DNA of 35,983 bases from Planctomycetota bacterium (GTDB lineage Bacteria; Planctomycetota; UBA1135; UBA2386): contig CANEYR010000035.1 of the NCBI GenBank assembly GCA_947444055.1, forward strand, positions 1 through 35,983, read 5' to 3'. The notes under the pieces were generated by a model that did not search any database, was not told the DNA's origin, and saw nothing but the letters and a program-made list of their open reading frames with translations. The position numbers and the translations under genes were made by a program. This document shows, piece after piece, positions 8,306-16,631 of the stretch (the stretch's first letter is position 1; each line of letters opens with the position of its first letter).

Positions 8306-9694
8306 ATGTTCATCCGCTCGCTGCTGCCGTGGCTTCCGTGCCTGTTCCTGCTCGCACCTATGGCCGCGCAGGGGCCGGAGAACAAGAAGGCGGAGGGTGA
8401 ATTCCAGCGCGCCGAGAAAGCGGTCGCCGACGCGCGCTACACGGCCGCGTTCTCGCTCTACAAGCAACTCGCCTCGCGCTACCCGAACACGGTGTGGGGC
8501 AAGATGGCCGCTCTGCGCACGCAGCCGACCGCCTATCTCGGCTGGGGCGACCTGCAGCGGCACGGGGCGTCGAACAACCGGGTCGACGTGGTGCTCATGG
8601 GCGACGGCTTTGCACTCGATGACCAGAACGAGTTCGAGGACATCGCACGCAGCGCCGTCGATGTGTTCAAGAACCACAAGTTGCTCGGCGAGTACTTCAG
8701 CTACCACAACTTCGTGCGCATCAACCTGACGAGCAAGGACCAGGGCGTCACCGGCTACGGCCGCACCAAAGAGACAGCGCTCGGCGGCCATGTCGCGGGC
8801 GACGTGCAGGGCCAGGTTGGCATCGACCACGGCAAAGCGGTGCAGATGCTGGAGATGTTGCCCGAGCAAGATGGCTACGCGATTGCGATCGTGAAGGCTG
8901 GCTCGATGGGAACGGGTGGCGGCGGCATCGCGGCCATTGGTGGCCGCGCCGATGACACGCTCGTGCACGAATGGGGCCACGCGTTCGCAAACCTCAGCGA
9001 CGAGTACAGCACGTTCACCGGCCATCGCGGTTCGCCGCGCAGCACGATCAACGTCAGTGCCACCGAAGACCTGAAGCAAGTGCCCTGGAAGCACTTTGTC
9101 GCCGCGGGCATCCCCGGGATCGGGGCCTATCGCGGCGCCGATGGTCGCATCAAGGGGGCGTGGAAGCCGACGTCGGGCGGCTGCACGATGGAGGACGGCG
9201 TGCAGTTTTGTCCGGTGTGCCGCGAAGCGATCGTGCACAACATCTATCGACGCGTCGATCCGATCGAAGCGCATTCCCCGCCAACGCGGCGCGACCAGGC
9301 AGCGGCTTTGGCGAGTGCCGAAGCCTTCCAGTTTGAGGTGACGTGCATGCAACCGAAGACGCATGCGCTCGATGTGCGCTGGCATGTGTTGCCCGAAGGC
9401 CAAGCCATCAAGCCGGCCGATGACTCGCGCCTGCCGGACCGCGGGCGCCGCGGCAAGCTGCAGATGCTGCCCGGCAAAGAGGACAGCAAAGGGGACAATG
9501 GCGTGCCAATCGGCAACGGTCGCAACAAGTTTCGCCTGACCACGCGCGACCTGGCGCCGGGCCGTTACCAAGTGGTCTGTCGCGTGCGCGACGACGGCAA
9601 GCCAGCGGGTCAGCAATGGCCGTGGGTGGTGCTCGACGACGGCGACTTGCTACAGAGCGAACGCGTTTGGTGGGTGACGGTGGCGCCGCGTTAG
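8306..9694 (+). CDS. Secreted M64 (IgA-peptidase-like) zinc metallopeptidase
   Basis: Exported metallopeptidase of 462 residues. The N-terminus MFIRSLLPWLPCLFLLAPMA is a Sec signal with likely cleavage after AMA or AAQ. Residues about 30-68 form a TPR-like helical pair. The M64 core follows: DVVLMGDGF (about 94-102), then the zinc site HEWGH at 221-225 with the family extension AFANLSDEY, and the late motif GGCTMEDG...FCPVCREAI. These features are characteristic of Peptidase_M64 and indicate an active enzyme. A C-terminal beta-rich domain (about 330-462) is probably accessory. It is divergent from the ECF sigma factor across 136 bases and convergent with the GTPase. The substrate is unknown; degradation of external proteins is an inference. 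Confidence 0.9.
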   Translation: MFIRSLLPWLPCLFLLAPMAAQGPENKKAEGEFQRAEKAVADARYTAAFSLYKQLASRYPNTVWGKMAALRTQPTAYLGWGDLQRHGASNNRVDVVLMGDGFALDDQNEFEDIARSAVDVFKNHKLLGEYFSYHNFVRINLTSKDQGVTGYGRTKETALGGHVAGDVQGQVGIDHGKAVQMLEMLPEQDGYAIAIVKAGSMGTGGGGIAAIGGRADDTLVHEWGHAFANLSDEYSTFTGHRGSPRSTINVSATEDLKQVPWKHFVAAGIPGIGAYRGADGRIKGAWKPTSGGCTMEDGVQFCPVCREAIVHNIYRRVDPIEAHSPPTRRDQAAALASAEAFQFEVTCMQPKTHALDVRWHVLPEGQAIKPADDSRLPDRGRRGKLQMLPGKEDSKGDNGVPIGNGRNKFRLTTRDLAPGRYQVVCRVRDDGKPAGQQWPWVVLDDGDLLQSERVWWVTVAPR

Positions 9695-9731
9695 CCGCAG
9701 CCGGTGCCGCGCCAGCCCTGCCAACAGGCCC

Positions 9732-11831
9732 TCAGCCGCGGCGGGTCGGCGTCGTGCCCAACGCATCCTTGCTGTCGCGCGGCTGCGGTGGCTTGGCGGC
9801 GATGACCACTTGCTTGGTTGGCGCCGCCGCGGCGACATCGTGGTCGAACGCGCGACCGAGTTCTTGCAGGCGCGGCACCAACTGCGCCGACGAGTTGGCG
9901 AGTTGACGCAACGGGGCGGCGAGGCCGAGCAGGCGCTGGCGGGTGTCCACCAATTCGAGCCGCTTCTGTTCGAGCCGCGGCTGGTGCGCCGCGAGTTGGC
10001 TGCGCAGGCTGTCGACGGCGACCGCCAACAACTTCGGGCCGAAGTGCTCCCGCAGCAGGGCCACCGTCTCCGGCAGCAACGCGGCGCGAAACTGCGCCAC
10101 ACACTGGTGCAAGTACAGGCGGCCAGGATCGCCAAGGCGCGCCGCCTTCTCCTTGCCGGGGATCTTCACGTCGGGCTTGCTCGGCGGGCCAAACAGCCGT
10201 TCGCGCACGCGATCGAGCGAACGGAAGGCGACGACGTCGAGCATCGATCGCTTCAGCGGGATGTGGCCGACTTCGACCGGGACCGCCGTGCGCGTCGGCC
10301 ACGCCACCGTGCCAAGCTTGGCCAGCGCCTGGGCGAGCGTCTGGCGCAGCTCGATGCCGGCGCGCCGCACTAGTTCTGGCACGCCACTCGGCAAGTCGAG
10401 GCCCGCATCGATCTGGCCGCTCATCTGCTCAAACGTGCGCTTGCCGGCGGCGAGCACTTCGTCGCGATAGTCGCGCACCAACGGCGTCCACTGCCCTTGG
10501 ATCAGCCAGTCGAGGCTGTGGCTCGACAAGAACCAAGTGTCGATCGAGGCACCGAGCGTGCGCAGCAATTTGGCGCCGGAGTCGCGGGCGAACCGTTCCA
10601 CCTCAGCATCGATGTCGCGCAGGCCGCGCGCGAACGTTGGCGACCAATCGAACTGCAGCGCCTGTTGGATGCGGCTCTGTTCGGCGGTCACCCAGGCGAG
10701 TTGTTCGTCGACATCGGCGAGCATCTGCCGCAGGCGCTGCACGTCGGCGCCGGCCAAGTGTTGGTTGGTCTCACCCAACAGCGTCTGCGCACGCTGCAGC
10801 GAGTCACGCAGGAACGCCGCGAGGTAGTCCGAGCTCGCCAGGTAATCGGCGAGATCCTGACGGAAGGCGCGAAAGCCCGCGGGGCATTGTTCCGGCGGGC
10901 CCTTTTGCAGGGCGTTGCTCGCCGCGTGCAGCAGGTCGGCCGGATACATGCGCACCTTGCCTTCCGCGGCAGCGCGCTGCAGTGGGGCGGACATCGCCAG
11001 CTGTTCAAACGCCTTCAACACGGCTTCCGGCTGCGACTGCTCGAGGCTCGGCACCAGCTTGCCGTCGGGCGAGACGTCGCGCTTGTGCGAGTCGACGTTG
11101 ACGACCAGGAAGATGCGCGAGAACAAGTCGAGCAACTGCTGGAACTCGGCGAACACCTGCTCCAAGAACAGCGTGTCGCTCTTCACCACGAAAATCGCGC
11201 AGGCCGCGGCGTTGCGGAAGTCGCGCGTCATGCGGTCGTAGCCAAACCGCATGCGGGTGTAGAGGCCGGGCGTATCCACCAGCACGGCACCCGTCGACGC
11301 CAGCTCGCTGCCGGGCACGCGCACATCGACGCGACGGATCGCTTGCGGGAAGTGTTCGGCCGGATCGAACGTGAGCCCCTTCTCCTCTGCCGTTCGGATG
11401 GCGGCGGCGAGCTCGCCGTGGGCACGATCGATGTGGGCGGCCAGTTCGCGCGCTTCCCGCCAGACCTTCGCCGTGCCGTCGTAATTAGTGACGATGTACT
11501 CACGTTGCTGGCCTGAGCTGACAAACACCAAGCACGGGTAGGCGGGCAGGCTGCTGACTTCGCTGACATAGGCGCCAGCAATGGCGTTCATCAGGGTCGA
11601 CTTGCCGCTCTTCAGCGGGCCGAAGATCAAGACGTAGGCCTGCTGCTCAAGCACCTTGTCGCACAGCGTCTTCAGGTGGTGTTGCAGCTCGCGCAGTGGC
11701 GTCTGCAGACTGCGTCCCGGGGTCTCGGCAGCGGCCTGATCGATCGCGGTCAGCGCGGTGGCGATGTCATGCAGCAACGGACGCAGCGTGCCATCGAACT
11801 GTTGGCAATAGGTGCCAAGCTGAGTGAGCAT
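9732..11831 (-). CDS. Bacterial dynamin-like GTPase
   Basis: Large GTPase of 699 residues. G1 is GPLKSGKST (71-79), the G2 region is a Pro/Thr-poor segment near SSLPAYPC, G3 is DTPGLY (186-191), and NVDS (245-248) occupies the G4 position usually held by NKxD. Long helical stretches follow (about 340-480 and 590-670), as expected for a dynamin stalk, with a region around VAFRSLDRVRERLFG that could serve as the membrane-contacting tip. No transmembrane helix is obvious. Bacterial dynamins often occur as adjacent pairs; here only one copy is present. Probable role: membrane remodelling or stress repair at the inner membrane (inference). The Asn-Val-Asp-Ser in place of NKxD may lower guanine specificity. 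Confidence 0.82.
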   Translation of the reverse strand: MLTQLGTYCQQFDGTLRPLLHDIATALTAIDQAAAETPGRSLQTPLRELQHHLKTLCDKVLEQQAYVLIFGPLKSGKSTLMNAIAGAYVSEVSSLPAYPCLVFVSSGQQREYIVTNYDGTAKVWREARELAAHIDRAHGELAAAIRTAEEKGLTFDPAEHFPQAIRRVDVRVPGSELASTGAVLVDTPGLYTRMRFGYDRMTRDFRNAAACAIFVVKSDTLFLEQVFAEFQQLLDLFSRIFLVVNVDSHKRDVSPDGKLVPSLEQSQPEAVLKAFEQLAMSAPLQRAAAEGKVRMYPADLLHAASNALQKGPPEQCPAGFRAFRQDLADYLASSDYLAAFLRDSLQRAQTLLGETNQHLAGADVQRLRQMLADVDEQLAWVTAEQSRIQQALQFDWSPTFARGLRDIDAEVERFARDSGAKLLRTLGASIDTWFLSSHSLDWLIQGQWTPLVRDYRDEVLAAGKRTFEQMSGQIDAGLDLPSGVPELVRRAGIELRQTLAQALAKLGTVAWPTRTAVPVEVGHIPLKRSMLDVVAFRSLDRVRERLFGPPSKPDVKIPGKEKAARLGDPGRLYLHQCVAQFRAALLPETVALLREHFGPKLLAVAVDSLRSQLAAHQPRLEQKRLELVDTRQRLLGLAAPLRQLANSSAQLVPRLQELGRAFDHDVAAAAPTKQVVIAAKPPQPRDSKDALGTTPTRRG

Positions 11832-11951
11832 GCAGGGTGCAGAACGGGCGCAGCCCGGGCGAGGGGTCGTAGCGAGAGAGCGCTCTGGTCGGCGCAGGGC
11901 GCGACATTGGAGCGAACGAGCGGCGTGAAGGGAGAGGCGAGCGGCGGATTT

Positions 11952-11988
11952 GTTCTCCGCAACGCGTGGAGAACCTGGGTGGTTCTCC
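11952..11988. terminator. Alternative-pairing hairpin downstream of the carbonic-anhydrase-like gene
   Basis: Three short blocks can pair in two exclusive ways. The block ggagaacc (11968-11975) pairs perfectly with ggttctcc (11981-11988), 8 bp with a 5-base loop. The same central block also pairs with gttctcc (11952-11958), 7 bp with a 9-base loop. It begins 12 bases after the stop of the minus-strand gene at 12000-12746 and 121 bases before the GTPase start. No T-run follows on the minus strand, so it is not a classical intrinsic terminator. It may be a processing, pausing or attenuation element. Confidence 0.4.
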
Positions 11989-11999
11989 CCAACGACGAG

Positions 12000-12746
12000 T
12001 CACTTCACCGGCGACAACGGCATCGCATCCGCAGCGTGGTGGTGCCAGGTGATCGCCAAGGTCTGGCAGTCGATCTGGCCAGGGATCACTCGCAGGTCTT
12101 CCTTCTCACTGCGTAGGCGCAACGTCTCGCTCGCCGCCAGCAACTGCTCGCGCTGCAACTGAGCTAGCACTTTTGGCAGGGGCTGTTGGCGGCGCGTTGC
12201 TTCCGTGCGCAAGGTCTCGAGGCGGCGCGTCAAGGCATCGACCGGGGAACGACTGGCTAGGCTGCGGCAGTCGCTGTGGGTGAGCACGAGCAGCAGCGAC
12301 AGCCGTTCGTCGAGGACCACGCGTTCGAGCAGGGCGGCGGTCTCCGGGGTGGCGAAGGGACCCGGAGCGCTGAGCACGAGAACGTCTTGGCGCCGCAGTC
12401 CAAGCACCGCGGCGACATCGAGGTCGACGTCGGCGCAGACCAACACGGCGCACAGGTACCGTCCAGCACCGGCGGGGCGCTCGGCGGGGGCCGGCAGCGG
12501 CGTCTGCACGGCCTTGGCGGCCACGGCGGCGGCATTGCCCTTCTTGATGTGCAACCAAGCCACCAGCGGATGCAGGGTCGGCAGTGGCGCGTGCGTCGCG
12601 GCCGACGCGCGCTTGGCTTCGGCGGGGGCCGTCGCCGGGGCATGAGGTGGCGTGGCGTGCGGGTCGTGCTGGGCCACGACTTGGCTCAGACACGTCACGC
12701 ACGCCACGATGCCGACCGCCCGGCGGCTCCACCTCTCCGATCCCAT
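12000..12746 (-). CDS. Exported beta-carbonic-anhydrase-like protein with altered catalytic dyad
   Basis: A 248-residue protein. I chose the ATG at 12744-12746 because it gives a good Sec signal (MGSERWSRRAVGIVACVTCL..., likely cleaved after VVA at about 25); the frame is open 56 codons further up without a signal. The mature part follows the beta-carbonic anhydrase plan: a helix near HPLVAWLHIKKGNAA, then VLVCADVD (C104, D106), VLVLSAPG, VLTHSDC (H157, C160), and a C-terminal strand IPGQIDCQTLAITW like the usual end of the fold. Zinc ligands Cys-His-Cys and the Asp are kept. The Arg of the CxDxR dyad is Asp108. So it may bind zinc without normal CO2 hydration. Family assignment is by eye and moderately sure. 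Confidence 0.65.
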   Translation of the reverse strand: MGSERWSRRAVGIVACVTCLSQVVAQHDPHATPPHAPATAPAEAKRASAATHAPLPTLHPLVAWLHIKKGNAAAVAAKAVQTPLPAPAERPAGAGRYLCAVLVCADVDLDVAAVLGLRRQDVLVLSAPGPFATPETAALLERVVLDERLSLLLVLTHSDCRSLASRSPVDALTRRLETLRTEATRRQQPLPKVLAQLQREQLLAASETLRLRSEKEDLRVIPGQIDCQTLAITWHHHAADAMPLSPVK

Positions 12747-12876
12747 GGGAGGATTGTCGGCATTCCGCCGAGGGAACTTGATCGAGCCGGAGCCCGCGGA
12801 CCGGAAGCCGGCATTTCCGTGCGCTGCGCGCTGTGGCAACGGATCTACTCGCTCTAGCCGTCGCACGGCGCGAATC

Positions 12877-12899
12877 CGGATCGACAATCGTGCGATCCG
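12877..12899. promoter_or_regulatory. Inverted repeat upstream of fdhA-type gene
   Basis: Perfect 7-base arms cggatcg (12877-12883) and cgatccg (12893-12899) are separated by 9 bases, and end 45 bases before the fdhA-type ATG. The position suits a repressor or activator site for formaldehyde-responsive control. Short dyads also arise by chance in GC-rich DNA. Confidence 0.35.
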
Positions 12900-12944
12900 A
12901 GTTCCCAAAGACAATCAACCCTCTTGCTCTCCTAGGTAGCAACC

Positions 12945-14138
12945 ATGGCAACGAATCGAGGCGTCGCGTACGTCGGGCCTGGCAAGGTCGAGATCCAGAC
13001 CATCGCCTTCCCGAAGCTCGAGTTGAAGGACCAGAAACGCAAGTGCCAGCACGGCGTCATTCTCAAGGTCATCTGCACGAACATCTGCGGCTCCGATCAG
13101 CACATGGTTCGCGGTCGAACCACCGCCCAGCCGGGATTGATCCTCGGCCACGAAATCACCGGTGAGGTCATCGAGTGCGGGCGCGACGTGGAGTTCATCA
13201 AGAAGGGCGACCTGGTCAGCGTGCCGTTCAACATCGCCTGTGGCCGCTGTGCCAACTGCAAGGAAGGCAAGACTGGGATCTGCCTCGCCGTCAATCCCGC
13301 GCGTCCAGGTGCAGCGTACGGTTACGTGGACATGGGCGGTTGGGTCGGCGGGCAGGCCGAGTACGTCATGGTGCCGTACGCCGACTTCAACCTGCTCAAG
13401 TTCCCTGATCGCGATCAGGCGATGAGCAAGATCAAGGATCTCACGCTGCTCTCGGACATCTTCCCCACCGGCTATCACGGTGCGGTGACGGCGGGCGTCG
13501 GTCCGGGCTCGACGGTCTACATTGCGGGCGCAGGCCCAGTGGGACTGGCTTGCGCGGCGTCCTGTCACTTGCTCGGCGCGGCGGTCGTGATCGTTGGCGA
13601 CCTGATTCCGGCCCGGCTCAAGCAAGCGCGTTCCTTCGGCTGCGAGACGGTGGATGTCTCGAAGAAGGCCACGGTCAGCGAGCAGATCGAACAGATCCTG
13701 GGTGTGCCCGAAGTGGACTGCGTGGTCGACTGCGTCGGCTTCGAAGCGCGTGGGCACGGCCGCGATTCGGCAGTCGAAGCGCCGGCGACGGTGTTGAACT
13801 CGTTGATGACCGTGGTCAAGGCCGGCGGCAACATCGGCATCCCGGGGCTGTACGTGACCGGCGATCCAGGTGCAGTGGACGCGGCGGCCAAGGTCGGCAG
13901 CCTATCGATCCGCATCGGCCTTGGCTGGGCCAAGAGCTGCTGCTTCACCACGGGCCAGTGCCCAGTGATGCGCTACCACCGAAAGCTGATGACGGCGATC
14001 CTGTACGACAAGATCAAGATCGCCAAAGCGGTCAACGTGCAAATGATCAGCCTCGACCAGGCGCCCAAGGGCTATGTCGATTTCGACCAGGGCGCGGCGA
14101 AGAAGTTTGTCATCGATCCGCACCAGTCGGTCGCCTGA
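12945..14138 (+). CDS. fdhA: Zinc-dependent formaldehyde dehydrogenase, glutathione-independent (FdhA type)
   Basis: Medium-chain zinc alcohol dehydrogenase of 397 residues that matches the Pseudomonas-type formaldehyde dehydrogenase/dismutase subfamily, which oxidises formaldehyde to formate with tightly bound NAD. Catalytic zinc ligands are C48 (NICGSDQH), H69 (LGHEITG) and D171 (SDIFPTGYH). Structural zinc cysteines are C99, C102, C105 and C113. The Rossmann motif GAGPVG is at 195-200. The subfamily-specific long insert after the second domain (GHGRDSAVEAP) and the tail phrase KSCCFTTGQCPVMRYHRKLM are present. It stands alone between divergent and convergent minus-strand genes, so it is probably monocistronic. 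Role: cytoplasmic formaldehyde detoxification. Confidence 0.93.
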   Translation: MATNRGVAYVGPGKVEIQTIAFPKLELKDQKRKCQHGVILKVICTNICGSDQHMVRGRTTAQPGLILGHEITGEVIECGRDVEFIKKGDLVSVPFNIACGRCANCKEGKTGICLAVNPARPGAAYGYVDMGGWVGGQAEYVMVPYADFNLLKFPDRDQAMSKIKDLTLLSDIFPTGYHGAVTAGVGPGSTVYIAGAGPVGLACAASCHLLGAAVVIVGDLIPARLKQARSFGCETVDVSKKATVSEQIEQILGVPEVDCVVDCVGFEARGHGRDSAVEAPATVLNSLMTVVKAGGNIGIPGLYVTGDPGAVDAAAKVGSLSIRIGLGWAKSCCFTTGQCPVMRYHRKLMTAILYDKIKIAKAVNVQMISLDQAPKGYVDFDQGAAKKFVIDPHQSVA

Positions 14139-14176
14139 AGCAGGCGTGCTTTCCTTCTACTCGCGGCGCTGACGGC

Positions 14177-14761
14177 TCACTCGCGGGCCCACCAAGTGTC
14201 GACTTGCGTCCCGAGTTGTTGGCGCAGCAACGCCTTCCCGCGGTGCACCCGGACTTGCAGCGTGCCCTCGGTCGTCGCTGTCACCGCCGCGATCTCGGCG
14301 TAACTGAGTCCTTCGACCGCAAACAGCACGAACGCTTCGCGCAACACGATCGGCAGCCGATCGATCGCCAACGCCAACCGCACCGCATCTTCGCGCCGCA
14401 CCAGCGAACTCAGCGCCGAGCGGCGGCCCTCGGCAACGTCGGCCAGGCGCTCTTCGCCTTCGTGCTGGCGTTGCACTTCCGCACGCAACCGAGTGCGGCA
14501 CTGGTTGCACGCGATCGACAGCAGCCAACTGCCAAACTTGCTCTTGTCTTGCAGCTGACTCACGTGCAGGAACGCCCGCTGCAACGCCTCCTGCCGCACA
14601 TCCTCGCCAACGTGCACGTCGCCCGTCATCGTCACCAGGAAGCGCAACAGCCGCGGGCCGTGCCGTTGCACCAGTTCGGCGAACGCGGCGCGATCGCCGC
14701 GCTGCGCTTGTGCTACCAGATCGCCTTCGTCCGCTTCAGCGCCCACGCCGCGCCTCCGCAT
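14177..14761 (-). CDS. ECF-type RNA polymerase sigma factor
   Basis: A 194-residue sigma factor with both ECF domains. Region 2 is GDRAAFAELVQRHGPRLLRF through EDVRQEALQRAF and KFGSWLLSIACNQCRT. Region 4 is LPIVLREAFVLFAVEGLSYA with the recognition helix TTEGTLQVRVHRGKALL. Its ATG (14759-14761) lies 26 bases inside the end of the kinase-like gene, so the two are translationally coupled. It is the last gene of the VWA - kinase-like - sigma unit. No zinc-finger anti-sigma partner is adjacent, which suggests that the membrane kinase-like protein, or a distant factor, controls it. Confidence 0.9.
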   Translation of the reverse strand: MRRRGVGAEADEGDLVAQAQRGDRAAFAELVQRHGPRLLRFLVTMTGDVHVGEDVRQEALQRAFLHVSQLQDKSKFGSWLLSIACNQCRTRLRAEVQRQHEGEERLADVAEGRRSALSSLVRREDAVRLALAIDRLPIVLREAFVLFAVEGLSYAEIAAVTATTEGTLQVRVHRGKALLRQQLGTQVDTWWARE

Positions 14762-16619
14762 CGAGCATCGACCGCGTATCGGGCGAGGTCAGCGACCACG
14801 GCAGCAATGAGTACTCCGGGGTTGCCCCCAAGCTGGCGGCCACCATCAGCAGCTGCAGGTTGTGCGGTGGGTTGGCGATGGCGGCCGCGACAAACCATCG
14901 ACTTGCCGACTGGCGCACCGGCGCCGGGAAGGTTCGCACGCTACTCAGGTCGGCGAGGCCGCCTGACCCGGCCGTGCCCAAGGCGTGCACCAAGCAACCA
15001 GCCGGTGCGTCCTGACCATCGCCCGCTTGCACGCGCCGCTGCATGCTGACCATCGTTGCGATCGGCAGCGTGCGCAGCCCGACACCATGCACGGTGCCGG
15101 GCAACAGCATCAGACTGGCATCGAGCAGCACCGCCAGTTCGCCAGCACCAAGCAGCCACGCCTGCTCGGCGGCGTGCGTGGCATCTTGGGTTTGACCGCG
15201 CGCATGCCGCTCCAAGGTGCGCGCCAACCAGTGCTCGGGGGCCTCGATCGACAATCGCTGCGCGATGGCGACGAATGCCTCCGCCCGGCGATCCGGCTCG
15301 ACCAAGCGAACGGCGAGCAGCTGCGCACACGCCTCGTCCGCCGCGGCCAACGCGTCGTGCTGCGCGCGCAAGGTGTCGAGATCTGTGGCCCCGAGGTGGG
15401 CCGCGAGCAAGCGCAGGCGACGCACCGTGGGGGTGTCGGTCAGGGTTTGCAGATGCTGCTGCGCCAGCCGTTCGTCACCGGCGAGCAATGCCGACTGCGC
15501 GAGCAACATCGCATCACGGGACGTCGCGGGCTCCAGCCGATCGCCGAACAAGCGCGTGCGTTGGCCCTCGTCGTAGCAGCCAAGCCACGGCGGTGCGTTC
15601 GCAGCCAGTGGCCAGGTGAGGTGGGTGAGTACGAAGGCGTGCCGCGCCAGGTCGAGCATGGTGGCGTCGCCCGCGGTGACCGCGCGTTCCGCCAACAGCA
15701 ACGCGGTAGCCCAATGGCCAGCAGTCAGAGCTTGCTCGGCGGCCGTGCGCGCGCTGACGCGGTCGGCCAGGATGTTCGCCGCCAGCGAGAACGCGTCATC
15801 ATCGAGATCCACTGCGGCGAGCGGTTCTCGCTGCAGCATCAGCACACCGACGGTACCCAGCACCAAGGCCGCGGCCAGCGACAGCCACGACCACCATGGG
15901 GCGCGGGGACGAGCCGCACTCGGCAAGCAGGCGGCGGGCACCGCTTCGCGCAGCGCCGTGGCGAACGCGCGAGCGGAGGCGAAGCGATCATTGGCCTGCT
16001 TCGCGAGCGCACGGAGCACCACAGCATCGAGTGCCGCGGGAACGTCCGCTCGCAGCGAGGACGGCTTGGCGGGCACCAGCGCTTCCACCAGCTTCAGCGC
16101 CTGGAACAAATTGGCGCCGTGGAACGGGGAATGGCCGGTGAGCAGTTCGTAGAGCAACACGCCGAGCGCATGCACGTCGGCGGTCTGCGCCACACAGCGC
16201 GCGGCTTCGACCATCGTCAGCGCGCCAGCCGCCAACCGTTGGCGCAAGGTCTGCCCGGCGACGAACTCGAGCACCAGGTAGGGTCGGTCGCCTTCCACAT
16301 CAAACGCGTGCACCTTGACGATGCCGGGATGCTGCACCTTGGCCGTGAGCCGCGCTTCGCGAGCGAAGCGTTCGCGCGTCACCGCCGCCGCGGCGAGCGC
16401 AATCGCTGGCAGCACCTTGATCACGACTTCGGTGCCGAGGTCTTGGTGGCGCGCCAAGTAAACCTCGCCCATGCCGCCAGTGGCAAGCAAGCGCAACGGC
16501 TCGTACGGGCCCAAACGGCCGGGCCCTGGCGGTTGCGAGCAGTGCGGGCACGAAGTCAGCAACGCACCGTTGGCGGCTAGCGCAATCGTCTTCGTGCAGT
16601 GGGTACAGCGAATCTGCAT
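14736..16619 (-). CDS. Membrane Ser/Thr kinase-like protein lacking the catalytic core
   Basis: A 627-residue protein. An N-terminal zinc ribbon has C5, C8, C24 and C27. The N-lobe of a Hanks-type kinase is intact: glycine loop LLATGGMGEVYLA (44-56), VIK lysine K68, alpha-C glutamate E88 and hinge YLVLEFVAG. At about residue 145 the sequence jumps from the alpha-E helix (AARCVAQ) straight to the alpha-F motif (TADVHALGVLLYELLTG). The HRDLKPxN loop, the DFG motif and the APE activation segment, roughly 75-95 residues, are absent in frame. A membrane helix (PWWSWLSLAAALVLGTVGVL, 241-260) precedes an external helical domain of about 360 residues. As written it cannot be a normal kinase. It follows the VWA gene by 12 bases and overlaps the sigma gene. 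Confidence 0.85.
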   Translation of the reverse strand: MQIRCTHCTKTIALAANGALLTSCPHCSQPPGPGRLGPYEPLRLLATGGMGEVYLARHQDLGTEVVIKVLPAIALAAAAVTRERFAREARLTAKVQHPGIVKVHAFDVEGDRPYLVLEFVAGQTLRQRLAAGALTMVEAARCVAQTADVHALGVLLYELLTGHSPFHGANLFQALKLVEALVPAKPSSLRADVPAALDAVVLRALAKQANDRFASARAFATALREAVPAACLPSAARPRAPWWSWLSLAAALVLGTVGVLMLQREPLAAVDLDDDAFSLAANILADRVSARTAAEQALTAGHWATALLLAERAVTAGDATMLDLARHAFVLTHLTWPLAANAPPWLGCYDEGQRTRLFGDRLEPATSRDAMLLAQSALLAGDERLAQQHLQTLTDTPTVRRLRLLAAHLGATDLDTLRAQHDALAAADEACAQLLAVRLVEPDRRAEAFVAIAQRLSIEAPEHWLARTLERHARGQTQDATHAAEQAWLLGAGELAVLLDASLMLLPGTVHGVGLRTLPIATMVSMQRRVQAGDGQDAPAGCLVHALGTAGSGGLADLSSVRTFPAPVRQSASRWFVAAAIANPPHNLQLLMVAASLGATPEYSLLPWSLTSPDTRSMLDAEARRGR

Positions 16620-16631
16620 GGCGGCAGCGGC

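Noticed and set aside
12171..12200. Sigma-54 (-24/-12) promoter-like TGGCAGG...TTGG
   Set aside because: The spacing between the GG and GC elements is wrong, and the site lies inside the carbonic-anhydrase-like coding region. No convincing sigma-54 promoter was found despite rpoN in the window.
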